Source: Flavobacteriia bacterium (GTDB lineage Bacteria > Bacteroidota > Bacteroidia > Flavobacteriales > Flavobacteriaceae). From it: a stretch of 6,729 nt of DNA. The notes under the pieces were generated by a model that had not been told where the DNA came from, ran no database searches, and saw only the letters and a program-made list of their open reading frames with translations. The stretch spans positions 1 to 6,729 of the forward strand of contig JAHBAN010000244.1 in NCBI GenBank assembly GCA_018500075.1. The letters are read 5' to 3'. Positions within the stretch are counted from its first letter, which is position 1; each line of letters starts with the position of its first letter. Positions 6,041 through 6,729 of this stretch are shown here, one piece after another. Made by a program: the position numbers and the translations under genes.

Positions 6041-6664
6041 TTATTGGCGCCGTTCTGCATAATCCAGTGCCACATTGATCCCGAGCCAGAGCGCTGTCTT
6101 TGACAGCGGGCTTTTCAGGGTCACGTCCCAGATTTTGTCTTCATCATCGGAAAAGTCGTTGAGCGTCGCATCGCGCGACAACACCACCAGAGGTTTTTTC
6201 TCACATTCGCGGTTCAGCGAGCTCATAAAGCGCGAAAAGCTCGGCGCATCGCCCTCAAAGCTGTCCTGATCCACAATAATCATGCTTGCATCGCCTTTGG
6301 CGCTTTGCAGCCATTCCTGATAGATCGCGCATTCATATACGAAAATGACTTTCGCGCCGAAAGTGTCCTCGAGCCAGATCTTGAGGTTCTGGGTCTGGTG
6401 GGAGGGGTTGGCAAAGACATAGACAAACCCGCGCCGCAGGCTGTCAAACTCTGACAGAACCTTGGCGGTTTGGCGCGGCTTTTGAAAGGCCGGGGTCGAG
6501 GCGCGGCGGCCCGCTTCGGCAAATAAATCATCCAGCAGGTTTGAGTCGGGCCGTTCAAAGGGCGCGGTTTTGGCGCGTCTGGCTCCCGCGGCGCGGATCA
6601 GCCGGGCCAAAAGCCCCTCGCTGCGCAGTGAGTGTTTTGTCTTGAGTGATGAGTTCGCGAACAT
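6041..6664 (-). CDS. Uncharacterised protein with a degenerate receiver-like C-terminal domain
   Basis: This 207-residue protein is not one I recognise by name. Residues 1-75 are basic and probably flexible. Residues 79-200 look like a response-regulator receiver fold: strand GFVYVFANPS (79-88), an amphipathic helix, strand MIIVDQD (128-134, Asp132 in the phospho-acceptor position), strand PLVVLSRDA (158-166, Ser163) and DVTLKSPLS (180-188, Lys184 in the conserved lysine position), then a final helix. The acidic pair normally at the end of the first strand is missing (FANP instead), so metal-dependent phosphorylation may be lost. No output domain or DNA-binding motif is visible. The ATG at 6664 is chosen because AGAGG lies 7 bases upstream and a good promoter precedes it; an in-frame TTG at 6718 falls on the -35 box. 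The receiver assignment is inference from pattern only. Confidence 0.8.
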   Translation of the reverse strand: MFANSSLKTKHSLRSEGLLARLIRAAGARRAKTAPFERPDSNLLDDLFAEAGRRASTPAFQKPRQTAKVLSEFDSLRRGFVYVFANPSHQTQNLKIWLEDTFGAKVIFVYECAIYQEWLQSAKGDASMIIVDQDSFEGDAPSFSRFMSSLNRECEKKPLVVLSRDATLNDFSDDEDKIWDVTLKSPLSKTALWLGINVALDYAERRQ

Positions 6665-6689
6665 AGTCCTGCCTCTTAAGCTTGGCGGA

Positions 6690-6718
6690 TTAATATTGTG
6701 TTTTCTCACATAATTCAA
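6690..6718 (-). promoter_or_regulatory. Candidate sigma-70-type promoter for the receiver-like gene
   Basis: On the minus strand TTGAAT (6718-6713) and TATTAA (6695-6690) are separated by exactly 17 bases in an AT-rich stretch that contrasts with the surrounding GC-rich DNA. The start would be near 6683, giving a leader of about 20 bases that holds the ribosome-binding site. This placement supports the ATG at 6664 as the true start. Confidence 0.5.
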
Positions 6719-6729
6719 GAATTCGGAAA

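Noticed and set aside
5615..6103. 162-codon open frame antisense to dtd running past its start
   Set aside because: It is mostly a shadow of dtd, shows no motif, and crosses the intergenic hairpin region.

Overview
The window looks like an ordinary chromosomal stretch from an alphaproteobacterium, most likely a member of the Rhodobacteraceae / Roseobacter group. This is inferred from the high GC content with GC-rich third codon positions, the very Rhodobacteraceae-like EF-P protein, and the compact housekeeping layout. No mobile elements, tRNA or rRNA genes, CRISPR arrays or phage genes were seen. No assignment was checked against a database.

Layout from left to right: (1) positions 1-35 hold the first codons of a leftward gene cut by the window edge. 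(2) Positions 36-253 are a comparatively AT-rich intergenic or leader region. (3) efp (254-817, +) encodes translation elongation factor P and ends at a strong hairpin terminator (862-892). (4) That terminator is shared with the convergent ygfZ-type gene (898-1635, -), a folate-binding Fe-S cluster repair protein. (5) Divergent from ygfZ is a small family-2 glycosyltransferase gene (1703-2401, +). (6) Its 3' end overlaps by about 149 bases, tail to tail, an ABCB/MsbA-like ABC exporter half-transporter gene (2253-4136, -). (7) A divergent promoter region (4137-4297) separates the exporter from a class V PLP-dependent aminotransferase of the serine/alanine-glyoxylate type (4298-5488, +). (8) The aminotransferase stop codon overlaps by 4 bases the stop of dtd (5485-5922, -), D-aminoacyl-tRNA deacylase. 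(9) Upstream of dtd on the same strand is an unrecognised 207-residue protein with a degenerate response-regulator-receiver-like C-terminal half (6041-6664, -), with a good promoter near the right edge.

The genes do not form one pathway. Gene pairs are mostly divergent or convergent, so each is probably its own transcription unit; only the receiver-like gene and dtd run in the same direction next to each other. Two genes concern translation quality (efp for polyproline stalling, dtd for removing D-amino acids from tRNA). The others cover Fe-S enzyme upkeep, envelope transport, sugar transfer and one-carbon/glyoxylate amino-acid metabolism.

I found no convincing new multi-gene system. The points most worth checking are the long convergent overlap that gives the ABC exporter a basic C-terminal tail, the atypical receiver-like protein, and the unusual efp leader, which has no Shine-Dalgarno, an 8-base direct repeat, and a back-to-back opposing small ORF.
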